This document shows positions 26,859 through 34,706 of a stretch of 34,796 bases of DNA, piece by piece (the first letter of the stretch is position 1; each line of letters begins with the position of its first letter). This DNA is from Verrucomicrobiota bacterium (lineage in GTDB: Bacteria; Verrucomicrobiota; Verrucomicrobiia; Limisphaerales; UBA9464), in NCBI GenBank assembly GCA_025363585.1, contig JANYDN010000059.1, forward strand, positions 1 to 34,796. Direction: 5' to 3'. Made by a program: the position numbers and the translations under genes. The notes under the pieces were generated by a model, which was not told the origin of the DNA, made no database searches, and saw nothing but the letters and a program-made list of their open reading frames with translations.

Positions 26859-27713
26859 ATGTTCAATGGTTCGACACAGGCCGCCGCCTTCACCCTGATC
26901 GAGCTGCTCGTCGTCATCGCCATCATCGCGATCCTGGCCGGGATGCTCCTACCCGCGTTGGGCAAGGCCAAGGCCAAGGCGCAGGGCATCCAGTGCCTGG
27001 GCAATCACCGTCAGCTAACCCTCGCGTGGACGCTGTATGCCGGCGACCAGCGGGACCGGATCCCGTTCTCGGCCAGCGTTTCCGGCAATCTTGCGGCGTG
27101 GTTCGGGGGCTCGCAGGACTTCGACGGAGGTAACCGCTCGAACTGGGACGTGGAGCAGGATCTCAAGAAGAGCCCGCTGTGGCGCTACGCGGGAAACGCT
27201 CACGGCATCTTCCGTTGCCCGGCCGAACAATCGACCGTCACACCGACCACCGGCCCGTTCAAAGGCCAGCGTGTTCGCCGCGTGCGGAGCATGGCGATGA
27301 GCGCGTGGATGGGCGGCGTAGACGGCAGTTTCAACGCCGGACCGGGCCTCGCGGACAGCACCTGGCGGCTGTTCAAGAGCCTGAACGACATGTCGGATCC
27401 AGGCCCAACGCAGCTCATCGTCTTCAGCGACCAGCGCGAGGACCAAAATGGGTATCCCAACCTGTTCTTCGACATGACGGGCTATGCGGACAAGCCACAA
27501 CAGACCCAATTCAATGGCGATCTGGTGCCGTTCTACCACGGCGGGGCGACGAGCTACTCGTTCGCCGACGGCCATTCCGAGTTGAGACGCTGGGTCGACC
27601 CCAGGACGAAGGTGCCCGTCAAAAAGGGTGGCCTGGGAGTCCCGGACATTCTCCCCTCGCCCAACAACCGCGACATCGTGTGGCTGCAGGAACATGCGAC
27701 CCGGAGGAAGTAG
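26859..27713 (+). CDS. Prepilin-type N-terminal / H-X9-DG pseudopilin-like protein
   Basis: This 284-residue protein starts at the ATG at 26859, leaving a short leader [10 protein letters not shown] before the cleavage site [20 protein letters not shown], the typical type IV pilin/pseudopilin processing sequence (Phe at +1, Glu at +5). The C-terminal half has the H-X9-DG motif common in Planctomycetes/Verrucomicrobia pilin-like proteins: His of [15 protein letters not shown] with DG nine residues on. The family is presumed to be exported through a type II/IV machinery after cleavage by PilD; no such machinery is in the window. It is the first gene of a likely operon (gaps 42 and 39 bases) with the two delta-60 genes. 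An upstream GTG at 26784 would add 25 residues of odd composition and was rejected. Confidence 0.9.
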   Translation: MFNGSTQAAAFTLIELLVVIAIIAILAGMLLPALGKAKAKAQGIQCLGNHRQLTLAWTLYAGDQRDRIPFSASVSGNLAAWFGGSQDFDGGNRSNWDVEQDLKKSPLWRYAGNAHGIFRCPAEQSTVTPTTGPFKGQRVRRVRSMAMSAWMGGVDGSFNAGPGLADSTWRLFKSLNDMSDPGPTQLIVFSDQREDQNGYPNLFFDMTGYADKPQQTQFNGDLVPFYHGGATSYSFADGHSELRRWVDPRTKVPVKKGGLGVPDILPSPNNRDIVWLQEHATRRK

Positions 27714-27755
27714 CCGGTCCCAAATCATCCATCCGGAAACCAGCAGTCGCTAGCT

Positions 27756-29180
27756 ATGAAGCTCAACATTCGGAAGTCGTGGACCTCTTCATTGCCCCAC
27801 TGGGCGGTATTCACGGTCCTGTTCGCACAGGCGCTGCCCACGCCCGCTCAGGAACCCCGGCTGAGCATGAAATTCGGGCGGCTAGCGCAGGGCTACGTGG
27901 CCGGAATGGTGCAAGGCAACAACGGCGAGTTCGTTATAAGTGGTGAATTCGCAGCGCCCGGTCGTCCCCGCTCGGAATGGATGCCCGCCATCACGGTGAT
28001 GGACCAAGCCGGGCAGGTCCGGCGGCGGCTCGCGCCGCCGGACCTCTCGGTAGTCCGGGCAGTGCTGCCGCAGGGCGGATACATCGTTGCTGACAATCTG
28101 GGATTCCCACCTCGGCTGGTCCTAAACCCGGACGGCACCCCCGACCCTCTTTGGGGGGACCTCGGTTATCCCTCCCTGTCCGGACAGATTGCAGTGCACC
28201 CGAATCAAGGGGTGTTGATGGCGCGCAACCCATGGGACCCCGACCGGTTTGCAGCCATCGAACGATTGGATTTTCAACGCCAGCCGTCGGCCTACGACCC
28301 GTCGTTCGGGAGCAATGTGTTCAACGCCTGGCCGCTCCGTGGCCTAAGTTGTGTTCGGATGGCAATTGCCGAGGACAGCCATGTGTGGGCGTGGCTCAAC
28401 GACGGCAAGGTCTCCCGACTCTTCCGGTTCCTGCCGGATGGACGGACGGACCCACAGTTCAAACCGGTTCAACCCGTGGAGTCATTTTTTACGGGATTCA
28501 ACGGTCAAACTCTGCTGGGGCCGGAGCGGGATGGCAGCGTCGTCATCAGCGCATGGAATGCGAACGGTACGGTCGCTGCCCGACGATTGCGGACGGACGG
28601 CAGTGACGATCCGGATTTCGATGCCTCCAGACTAATTGAACCCTTGGAATCGGGGAGGCCGCTCCTGCCCTTGTCCGATGGTTCCATGTTGTTTGTGGAG
28701 TTTCGCAGTACCGACGACGAATCGTTCCGGTGGCTTGACCTGGGCCGAATCGCCGCCAATGGCCACCCGGTTCCCGAGTGGCATCCCGACCTGCCCTTTT
28801 GGTGGAAGGTCAATGGGTGGCTTTCTATTGATGATCCGGCTCTTCTGCAGACCGACGGGAAAATCCTCATGGTTCTCCGAGGATTTCGAACTTCCGAGGT
28901 GGCCCGGTTCAACCCGGACGGCAGTCCGGATCCGACGTTTGATTCGTCCATTCTCAGCCCCACTCCACTGCCCGCAGTGCGCTTGTCCTTTTCGGGCCTT
29001 CAGGCGGGAAAAGTCTATTGGCTCGAGTCCAATAGCTCTCTTTCCGGTGGAGAGTGGCAGCGCGGGGGAGAGCTTTCGGGCGACATGGCAACCCAACCCG
29101 GGCCTCATACGTGGAGCGGGTTGGATTACTCGGAATCCTTGCAGTTCTGGCGACTGCGCGAGGCCGAGGAGCCCCACTGA
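27756..29180 (+). CDS. Secreted delta-60 repeat protein, copy 1
   Basis: This 474-residue exported protein has a signal peptide (SLPHWAVFTVLFAQALPTPA within residues 13-32) and a series of delta-60 repeats, seen as N-P-D-G-x-x-D-P-x-F units: VLNPDGTPDPLW, FLPDGRTDPQFKP, RRLRTDGSDDPDFD, FNPDGSPDPTFDSSI, each with a x-L-x-x-D-G-x-I/V-L/V-V strand such as LLQTDGKILMVLRG. These form a beta-propeller-like fold in other proteins. The C-terminus (about 410-474) is a separate module beginning LSFSGLQAGKVYWLESNSSL and ending LQFWRLREAEE, of the type that ends many secreted verrucomicrobial proteins. No catalytic residues are apparent. The role is probably binding at or outside the surface. Confidence 0.85.
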   Translation: MKLNIRKSWTSSLPHWAVFTVLFAQALPTPAQEPRLSMKFGRLAQGYVAGMVQGNNGEFVISGEFAAPGRPRSEWMPAITVMDQAGQVRRRLAPPDLSVVRAVLPQGGYIVADNLGFPPRLVLNPDGTPDPLWGDLGYPSLSGQIAVHPNQGVLMARNPWDPDRFAAIERLDFQRQPSAYDPSFGSNVFNAWPLRGLSCVRMAIAEDSHVWAWLNDGKVSRLFRFLPDGRTDPQFKPVQPVESFFTGFNGQTLLGPERDGSVVISAWNANGTVAARRLRTDGSDDPDFDASRLIEPLESGRPLLPLSDGSMLFVEFRSTDDESFRWLDLGRIAANGHPVPEWHPDLPFWWKVNGWLSIDDPALLQTDGKILMVLRGFRTSEVARFNPDGSPDPTFDSSILSPTPLPAVRLSFSGLQAGKVYWLESNSSLSGGEWQRGGELSGDMATQPGPHTWSGLDYSESLQFWRLREAEEPH

Positions 29181-29219
29181 CATTCATTCCGCCAGCCCCC
29201 CGTCTCGCAGAAACACTTT

Positions 29220-30707
29220 ATGAAAACGCGTTTGATTCCCACCTTGGAAAAGGCTGTTCGCCGTCTGATGGCTATCTCCGCGACGGGTGGCGTCGCCTTC
29301 GGAATGGTCGCCGCCGATCTTCGGCTTTTGATCGAGCGGGCTCACGTCGCCGAAGGGTTTGCCTCCGAGTTGGTGCAAGGCCCGAACGGGAACACGATCG
29401 TGAGCGGCGATTTCCGGTATCCGAACGATGGTGGAGACCCCCAAGGGCGCCCCCACATCACGGTCTTGGATCCTTCGGGCAAGCTGGTTCGGCGATTGAA
29501 CCCTCCCTCGATATCGCTGTCGGCCCAGCAGGTCTTTTTGCACTGGCGCGTTCGCGCCCAACTGTCCGATGGCACCTTCATCGTGGATGACGAATCCCCG
29601 CTTCCCAGGTTGCCCCGGCTCCGCTTGGACGAGAGCGGGACTCCCATGCGGGCCGGGCAGATCCTGCCGAGCGGTCCCGTGGCACAACAGCGAAACGGTG
29701 GAGTCCTGTTCGGATTTCACCCCGGCGACGTCAGGGATGTGAACGGTCCCGTGGCAAGGTGCAAATCACCCCTGGGGTATATTCTATCATACGACGAGGC
29801 TTTTGCGAGCAATGTGGTCCGCGCTTTTCCTGCGGGTGATGTCTACTGTGCCCGGATGGTGGTCACGGAGGACGACCGCATCTGGGTGTGGCTGGCTCGG
29901 GAGGATTCAGCGGCCACCCTCTACCGACTGCTGCCGGACGGTCGCCTCGATCCATCGTTCCATCCACCGAATCCGGTCGTGACCTGGAACCAGCTAGGGG
30001 CACCACTCGGTAACGATCCCCGCAGCAGAGGGTTGCCGATATCCACGTGGCTGGGGCCGCTGCCCGATGGGGGAGTGATGGTGATCAATGTCCGCGATGA
30101 CGGGTCGCTTCGAGTCGCTCGACTGCGGGAAGACGGAACCACCGACCCGACGTTCGAGTGGCCGTTTGCCGGTCGCCCGCTTTTGACCCTGCCCGATGGG
30201 TCATTGCTGGTGGAACAGGGAGGATCCGCCCGTTCCGGCCACGACGCGCTGAAGATCGTGAAGATAACGCCCAAAGGCATCCAGGACCCCGGTTGGACAG
30301 CGCAAATTGAAGTTCCCGGCTCGGCCTCAGATGACATGGTTCCGACGAAACTGGTGTTGCAGGCAGACGGGAGCCTGCTCGGCATCATGGATTCGGGCTG
30401 GGGGAAGAGGGGATGGACGCGCCTATTCCGGCTCAAACCCGATGGGAGTCCCGACCCGACATTCGACGCCTCGGTGGTCAGTCCGAAGCCGGTGACGGTG
30501 TTCCGGTTGTCCGCGCCGGACCTCGAACCGGGGCACCAATACACCTTGTTTGAGAGTGCGGAAGGTGAAGCTTTAGACGTTGGGGTCGACTCCGAAGAGA
30601 CCACCTTCATCTTCCAGGGCGCAGTCGGCCAACCGGCGGACCTCGGAGAGATCCAATTCAGTCCGGAAGCCACCCAGCGCTTCTGGCTGTTGAGGGAAAA
30701 CCCGTGA
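29220..30707 (+). CDS. Secreted delta-60 repeat protein, copy 2
   Basis: This 495-residue paralogue of the preceding gene starts with a probable signal peptide at about 12-32 (AVRRLMAISATGGVAFGMVA). The same landmarks occur in the same order: SELVQGPNGNTIVSGDFRYP (compare GMVQGNNGEFVISGEFAAP in copy 1), LVRRLNPPSIS, RLLPDGRLDPSFHP, RLREDGTTDPTFEW, KLVLQADGSLLGIMDSG, RLKPDGSPDPTFDASVVSPK, and the C-terminal module ending QRFWLLRENP. The two clearly arose by tandem duplication but are now quite divergent. It ends 151 bases before the converging kinase gene. Confidence 0.85.
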   Translation: MKTRLIPTLEKAVRRLMAISATGGVAFGMVAADLRLLIERAHVAEGFASELVQGPNGNTIVSGDFRYPNDGGDPQGRPHITVLDPSGKLVRRLNPPSISLSAQQVFLHWRVRAQLSDGTFIVDDESPLPRLPRLRLDESGTPMRAGQILPSGPVAQQRNGGVLFGFHPGDVRDVNGPVARCKSPLGYILSYDEAFASNVVRAFPAGDVYCARMVVTEDDRIWVWLAREDSAATLYRLLPDGRLDPSFHPPNPVVTWNQLGAPLGNDPRSRGLPISTWLGPLPDGGVMVINVRDDGSLRVARLREDGTTDPTFEWPFAGRPLLTLPDGSLLVEQGGSARSGHDALKIVKITPKGIQDPGWTAQIEVPGSASDDMVPTKLVLQADGSLLGIMDSGWGKRGWTRLFRLKPDGSPDPTFDASVVSPKPVTVFRLSAPDLEPGHQYTLFESAEGEALDVGVDSEETTFIFQGAVGQPADLGEIQFSPEATQRFWLLRENP

Positions 30708-30858
30708 CGTGTTGGTGCCCCGCTCGGTTTCAGGCGGGTGCGGCGCACCATCGTCCCGCAACTTTCCTGGATGCCCGTGCCGTGGCGTGGGCAAGAAACC
30801 GAGATGCCCGCCCCACTGTCCACGCCACACACGAAAGCGCGGACCCGCAAACGTTGCC

Positions 30859-32922
30859 TCATTCCAGATGCATCCGTTTCAATAGTGCTTTGAAACGCTG
30901 CTCACCGCGCAGCGGCTTTAACCGCGGGTCCACCTTGATCCAGATCATCCACGGGTCGCGGCGTTCGTAGCCCTTTTCCAACCAACCGATCGCCGTCTCC
31001 GGTTCACCGAGGGCGGTGTACACCCACGCGAGCGACACGGCGGCGCGGGTCTCGCCGGAATGGGGCAGCAACTCCGATAGCAGTGTGCGGGCCGCGCCGG
31101 TCTCGCCTTCGCGCGCGAGCGCATAGGCGAGGCCGGCGTTCGCCTCGACGCGTTTGACTCCGGGGGCATCGGCAAGGAACGCGTGGTATTCCCGGATGGC
31201 GTCGGCGCGGCGACCAGGGATTTCCTCCAGGGTTCGGGCTCGAAAAAGCCGGTGGGAATCCGCCTTCGGCTCCAGGTGAGCAGCCTGCTCATAGTGCCCC
31301 AGCGCCTCCTCAAAACGCCCCTGATAGTAGAGAAGCATGCCGAGGTTTGCTCGGACCACGTGGTCGGCCGGATTCAGTTCGACCGCTTTGTTGTCGTGCT
31401 CAAACGCCTCCTCAAATCGTCGTTGGGGCAACAGCACGTGGAGGGCGTAGTCGAGGTGATAATATGGCTCCTTTGGATCCAGTTCCAGCGCCTTGAGAAT
31501 CGCCTTCTCCGCGGCAGGCCAATCGTAGTCGAGCCGGGAATAACCAAAGCATAACTGATCCTGCCCCCAACTGAGCCGTGGGGCGAGGTCAATGGCTCGC
31601 TGGGCCAACGCTTTTGCCTTGGGGAACGCCTCATTGCCCATCTGCGTTCCCCAGCCGGGCTCCTGATTGTAGGCGTTCGCCAAAGCACAGTAGGCTTGGG
31701 CGAAGTTCGGATCGAGACGCACGGCGGTCTCCAGATAGCCGCGGGCATCCGCCAAGGTTTCGGGGGTGGCCAGTTTCCCCAGGAAGAACCCGCCGAGCTG
31801 ATACGCCTTGGCCGCTTCGGGATCGGTGGTCCAACCGATGGGCGAATTCCCCGGGGACCGTGACCCCGCGGACTCAAAAAGTCTTGCACCACCGAGGGTG
31901 AGCAAGGCCGCGATCACCAACGATCCCAAAGCCGTCGCGAACCCTCGCGCCCAGCGCAGGCAGGCCCGCCGCCGTTTCACCGACTTGCCGGCGGCCAATC
32001 GTTCCAGGTCGGCGAGCATTGCCTCCGCAGTGCCATAGCGTTGTCTAGGATCGGCATGGGCGGCGCGGTGGATGACCGCGCTGTACTCAAGCCAGCGTTC
32101 GCGATCCGGCCGGTCCGCCAGATCGGCAGGGGGTTCCGGAAAGTCGCGGTGGCTTTTGCCGGTGCCCAGCACGTAGAGCACGATGCCGAGACTGTAGAGG
32201 TCCGCCGCCGGCGTGCCCGGACCTTCCGGCGGGATGAAACCTTCGGTTCCCACGAACGAGCGGTCCTGCCCCACGCCCTTCGCCGCCGCCACCAGGCCCA
32301 CGTCGGCCAGCTTGGGCACGCCGCCCACAAAGACGATGTTCGAGGGCTTGATGTCGCGATGCACCAGACCTTGCCGGTGCAACGCCACCAGCGCCCCGGC
32401 GAGCGTGCGCGCGACGAGGAGGCACTCGTCGAGTGGCGACGGACCGCGGAGCTTCACGAGGGAGGAGATGGTCAGCGGAGAGTAATCAGTGACCAGTGGG
32501 TCGGTATTCAGCGGGGAACCGGGCGTCGCGAGGGCCGCCGGTGTCGGGGACTGATTACTGTTCACTGAACACTGGTCACTTCCCCGCGGATCTGCCGCGT
32601 CGTCCGCCAACTCCATCACGTAGTAAAACCAGCCCTCGGCATCGTTGCGGCCGACTTGGAGGAGGTCCACGAAACCCTCGTGCGTGCGGGAAAGGGGCTC
32701 GAACTGCCGGAGTCCGGCGAACTCGCGTTCGTAGGGGCGCTCGTCGTCGAACGCGGCGCGGCGGACGATCTTCACCGCGCGAAACGTTCCCAGCGCGCTG
32801 CGAGCCAGCCACACCTCCCCATAACTCCCTGCCCCGATGATTCGGAGGAGCGCATGATCCGGAACCTCGGGAATCACAGGGGACACACCCGTGAGGGCAG
32901 GAGCCGCCACACCGCCCGCCAT
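30859..32922 (-). CDS. Membrane Ser/Thr protein kinase with TPR domain
   Basis: 687 residues from the ATG at 32922 (an ATG at 32994 is the alternative). The kinase domain covers about 25-330: glycine loop IGAGSYGEVWLA (29-40), ATP Lys51 in RAVKIVRR, catalytic loop VHRDIKPSN (187-195), DVG in place of DFG (KLADVGLVA, 204-212), and GTEGFIPPEGPG with the APE-equivalent PPE. One membrane helix lies at about 343-362 (FATALGSLVIAALLTLGGAR). After it come TPR units (residues about 385-680), e.g. ARGYLETAVRLDPNFAQAYC and EALGHYEQAAHLEPKADSHR. Residues about 114-153 are a Ser/Thr/Pro-rich insertion (DQCSVNSNQSPTP...LVTDYSPLTIS) encoded by an inverted repeat and lying between the hinge (FYYVMELADDA) and the following helix. 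The TPR part lies outside the membrane if the topology is usual. The likely partner is the ECF sigma factor at 25850-26473. Confidence 0.92.
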   Translation of the reverse strand: MAGGVAAPALTGVSPVIPEVPDHALLRIIGAGSYGEVWLARSALGTFRAVKIVRRAAFDDERPYEREFAGLRQFEPLSRTHEGFVDLLQVGRNDAEGWFYYVMELADDAADPRGSDQCSVNSNQSPTPAALATPGSPLNTDPLVTDYSPLTISSLVKLRGPSPLDECLLVARTLAGALVALHRQGLVHRDIKPSNIVFVGGVPKLADVGLVAAAKGVGQDRSFVGTEGFIPPEGPGTPAADLYSLGIVLYVLGTGKSHRDFPEPPADLADRPDRERWLEYSAVIHRAAHADPRQRYGTAEAMLADLERLAAGKSVKRRRACLRWARGFATALGSLVIAALLTLGGARLFESAGSRSPGNSPIGWTTDPEAAKAYQLGGFFLGKLATPETLADARGYLETAVRLDPNFAQAYCALANAYNQEPGWGTQMGNEAFPKAKALAQRAIDLAPRLSWGQDQLCFGYSRLDYDWPAAEKAILKALELDPKEPYYHLDYALHVLLPQRRFEEAFEHDNKAVELNPADHVVRANLGMLLYYQGRFEEALGHYEQAAHLEPKADSHRLFRARTLEEIPGRRADAIREYHAFLADAPGVKRVEANAGLAYALAREGETGAARTLLSELLPHSGETRAAVSLAWVYTALGEPETAIGWLEKGYERRDPWMIWIKVDPRLKPLRGEQRFKALLKRMHLE
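32481..32580. repeat. Palindromic repeat inside the kinase coding sequence
   Basis: AGTAATCAGTGACCAGTG (32481-32498) is answered by CTGATTACTG (32551-32560) and CACTGGTCACT (32570-32580), its reverse complement in two pieces with TTCACTGAA between. The CAGTG-type unit repeats about every 10 bases, the same design as the intergenic arrays near tmRNA. The reading frame of the kinase is kept through it. Confidence 0.85.
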
Positions 32923-33323
32923 CTTCGCCGGGGCGGACGAGTCGGGTGCGCGGTGGGCGGGCTGGCGTTCACACCCCGGATATAGCCAACCCACGCCACC
33001 CAGTCACCACACTTGTATCGGCGTTGGACCCGCGTCCCCGATCTCCGAGACCGCCGTTCAAGCAACTCGATGTTCTCCGCATAGGGATGTTCGAAGCCGC
33101 CTTGATCCAACTGCTCGCGGCAAGCCCACAATGTACGATGGCTTTCGCCGATGCGTTCGATCTCCAATCCGAGGAGTTCTCCGGGAATCCAGCCGCCGAC
33201 CGACTTGTAACACCTGCGCCGCGAGGTGAAATCTTTGGCGACAAGATCGATGCGCTCCCGAACGCCGCCGACAGCCTGGATCTCGGCTATCAGGAGTTCT
33301 TCGGAGAGCGGCTTGGCATTCAT
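32874..33323 (-). CDS. Unrecognised reading frame, doubtful
   Basis: ATG at 33323 to TGA at 32874, 149 residues. The first 95 residues have ordinary composition (MNAKPLSEELLIAEIQAVGG; SVGGWIPGELLGLEIERIGE; RTLWACREQLDQGGFEHPYA) and could be a real small protein or a gene fragment; the last 50 are Arg/Pro-rich and overlap the kinase start by about 49 bases on the same strand, so the true end may be earlier by frameshift. I recognise no family. It follows two broken reading frames and probably belongs to the same decayed patch. Confidence 0.35.
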   Translation of the reverse strand: MNAKPLSEELLIAEIQAVGGVRERIDLVAKDFTSRRRCYKSVGGWIPGELLGLEIERIGESHRTLWACREQLDQGGFEHPYAENIELLERRSRRSGTRVQRRYKCGDWVAWVGYIRGVNASPPTAHPTRPPRRRWRAVWRLLPSRVCPL

Positions 33324-33337
33324 TCTAAGAAGCGGTG

Positions 33338-33511
33338 CTACCACCCATTCGAAAGCAATTCACGCACGAGGACCGGATTCAACACGGCGGCACAGGTCTC
33401 CCAATCGGCGTCCTCCACTTTGCTGTATTTGACGTCGAAAGGATTCCGTGTGGCAGTCGTGCGATCGATGAGTTGTCGGGCAGCCCTCTCATCGTTGTGC
33501 GCGACCTGCAC
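33338..33511 (-). pseudogene. Unrecognised 57-codon fragment after the DUF1016 remnant
   Basis: GTG at 33511 to TAG at 33338. It reads NDERAARQLIDRTTATRNPF then DVKYSKVEDADWETCAAVLN and ends VLVRELLSNGW. Composition and pattern look like the end of a genuine protein, but no start of normal kind is seen, and it overlaps the DUF1016 remnant in another frame. It may be the C-terminal piece of a gene whose front was replaced by the DUF1016 piece. Confidence 0.4.
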
Positions 33512-33827
33512 CCCGCAAGAGCATGCGATAACGACTCCAGCTCAATTCGTGACGCAGTGCGTCACGAATCGGGAACGCCTGATGGAACAACCGCATGTAC
33601 CTCAGGTTCGACGCATCAAAGCCGCGGCCAAACTCCGCGGTCAGTGCCGCAGCCAAGCGACGCAGCAGGCCGACGCCATACTCGGCCCGCGCCCGTCCTC
33701 CCTGCTCGAACTCCACGATGTGCCGCCCCTCCTCCCAGCAGGTGAGTACCTGCACGGCGTCCACGGCACTCCATGCACGCTGCCGTGCCTGACGGATCAA
33801 ATGGATCGGTGGAACAAGACTGACCAA
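33489..33827 (-). pseudogene. Truncated DUF1016/YhcG N-terminal domain
   Basis: From about TTG 33827 the frame reads SLVPPIHLIRQARQRAWSAV, VQVLTCWEEGRHIVEFEQGG, RAEYGVGLLRRLAAALTAEF, NLRYMRLFHQAF and RHELSWSRYRMLLR, a good match to the DUF1016 N-terminal domain (YhcG family). In the family this is followed by a W-S-x-R-x-L-D/E-R-Q-I segment and a PDDEXK nuclease domain; here the match stops at LLR and a stop follows nine codons later. The nuclease part is nowhere in the window, so I regard it as a relic. The region from 33828 to 34051 holds nothing I can name. Confidence 0.65.
33545..33569. repeat. 25-base near-perfect palindrome in the DUF1016 remnant
   Basis: ATTCGTGACGCA-G-TGCGTCACGAAT: twelve-base perfect arms with one central base. 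It encodes part of the family segment IRDALRHEL, so it may be a coincidence of coding, or a protein-binding site. Confidence 0.7.
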
Positions 33828-34051
33828 CCTCCCCTCGCCCCGGAAAGCGGCCCAAACGTCATAAGCCTCGCGACATCGCAGTGCATGCGACGGAAAAATC
33901 CCACGATCTCGGGAGCGCGCCGCCAAGGAGGCGAAGGCGGTCCGGGTTCAGGGTCCCAACCGCCCGGATTCCACACGCTTCGCCGGTCCTTCGCCACGCT
34001 TCCCCCAATCTTCGCCCGGTCGAACTGCGCGGCGCCCAAGGGGCATGCGTC

Positions 34052-34675
34052 TCAGCGACCCACGGTCACCTTGGGAAACTTCGACTTCCCGAGCATCGCG
34101 TTGGTCTTCGCGACGGAGAATTTGTCCGGGTCGAACGGGCCTTCCAACCACTCCTTCCTGTCGCGGTATTCCGGATGCTTGCGGTCTTTCAGGATGGACA
34201 CGAGGATCTCGTAGCCGACGACTCCGCCGCAATCTTCCGGGGGACACGCACCTTCCCCCTCGACGCAGACCGCCATGGGCGCGCCCGGTTCCGCATCCGA
34301 AATCTTCTCGAGCTTGATCGAATGGATCCACGAATCGCCGAGATCGTATTCGTAGAGCAAACTCTGGCCGCGCTTCACCAGCAGTTCCCCGATCCGAACC
34401 TTCCGCTCGTCCTCCGCGAGGCAACCCTCGGAATCCTCCAATCCGAACTCCGGATCGGAGAAGGTCCGGGTGCCGTGGACAAACTGATGGACATGCTCGT
34501 CGGACCATCCCACGGCCACTTGCAGCACCGCGTGCAACCAACCGAGCGTCGCGTCGGCCGGGACGTCGAGTCGGCGCCAGATCGGCGGATACGAATCCTT
34601 CAATTCGACGCGAATCCGAAACACCTGGCGCGGCAGAGGCGTTTTCGAAGGAGCGACTTTCTTTGGGGAACTCAT
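34052..34675 (-). CDS. Plasmid pRiA4b ORF-3-like family protein
   Basis: This 207-residue cytoplasmic protein, from the ATG at 34675, matches the pRiA4b ORF-3 family: RIRVELKDSYPPIWRRLDVP, GWLHAVLQVAVGWSDEHVHQ, FVHGTRTFSDPEF, LLYEYDLGDSWIHSIKLEKI, CVEGEGACPPEDCGGVVGYE, HPEYRDRKEWLEGPFDPDKF. Members are found on plasmids and mobile elements as well as chromosomes; their function is not established. The start follows a Lys/Pro-rich leader (MSSPKKVAPSKTPLPRQV). It is the only intact accessory-type gene in the right-hand part of the window. Confidence 0.9.
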   Translation of the reverse strand: MSSPKKVAPSKTPLPRQVFRIRVELKDSYPPIWRRLDVPADATLGWLHAVLQVAVGWSDEHVHQFVHGTRTFSDPEFGLEDSEGCLAEDERKVRIGELLVKRGQSLLYEYDLGDSWIHSIKLEKISDAEPGAPMAVCVEGEGACPPEDCGGVVGYEILVSILKDRKHPEYRDRKEWLEGPFDPDKFSVAKTNAMLGKSKFPKVTVGR

Positions 34676-34706
34676 ATTAATATTCGGACCAAACCTGTAC
34701 CGCCCG

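Noticed and set aside
30782-30828. GTGGCGTGG / CCACGCCAC stem between the delta-60 and kinase genes as a terminator
   Set aside because: Nine-base arms with a 29-base loop and no T-run on either strand; placement fits but evidence is weak.
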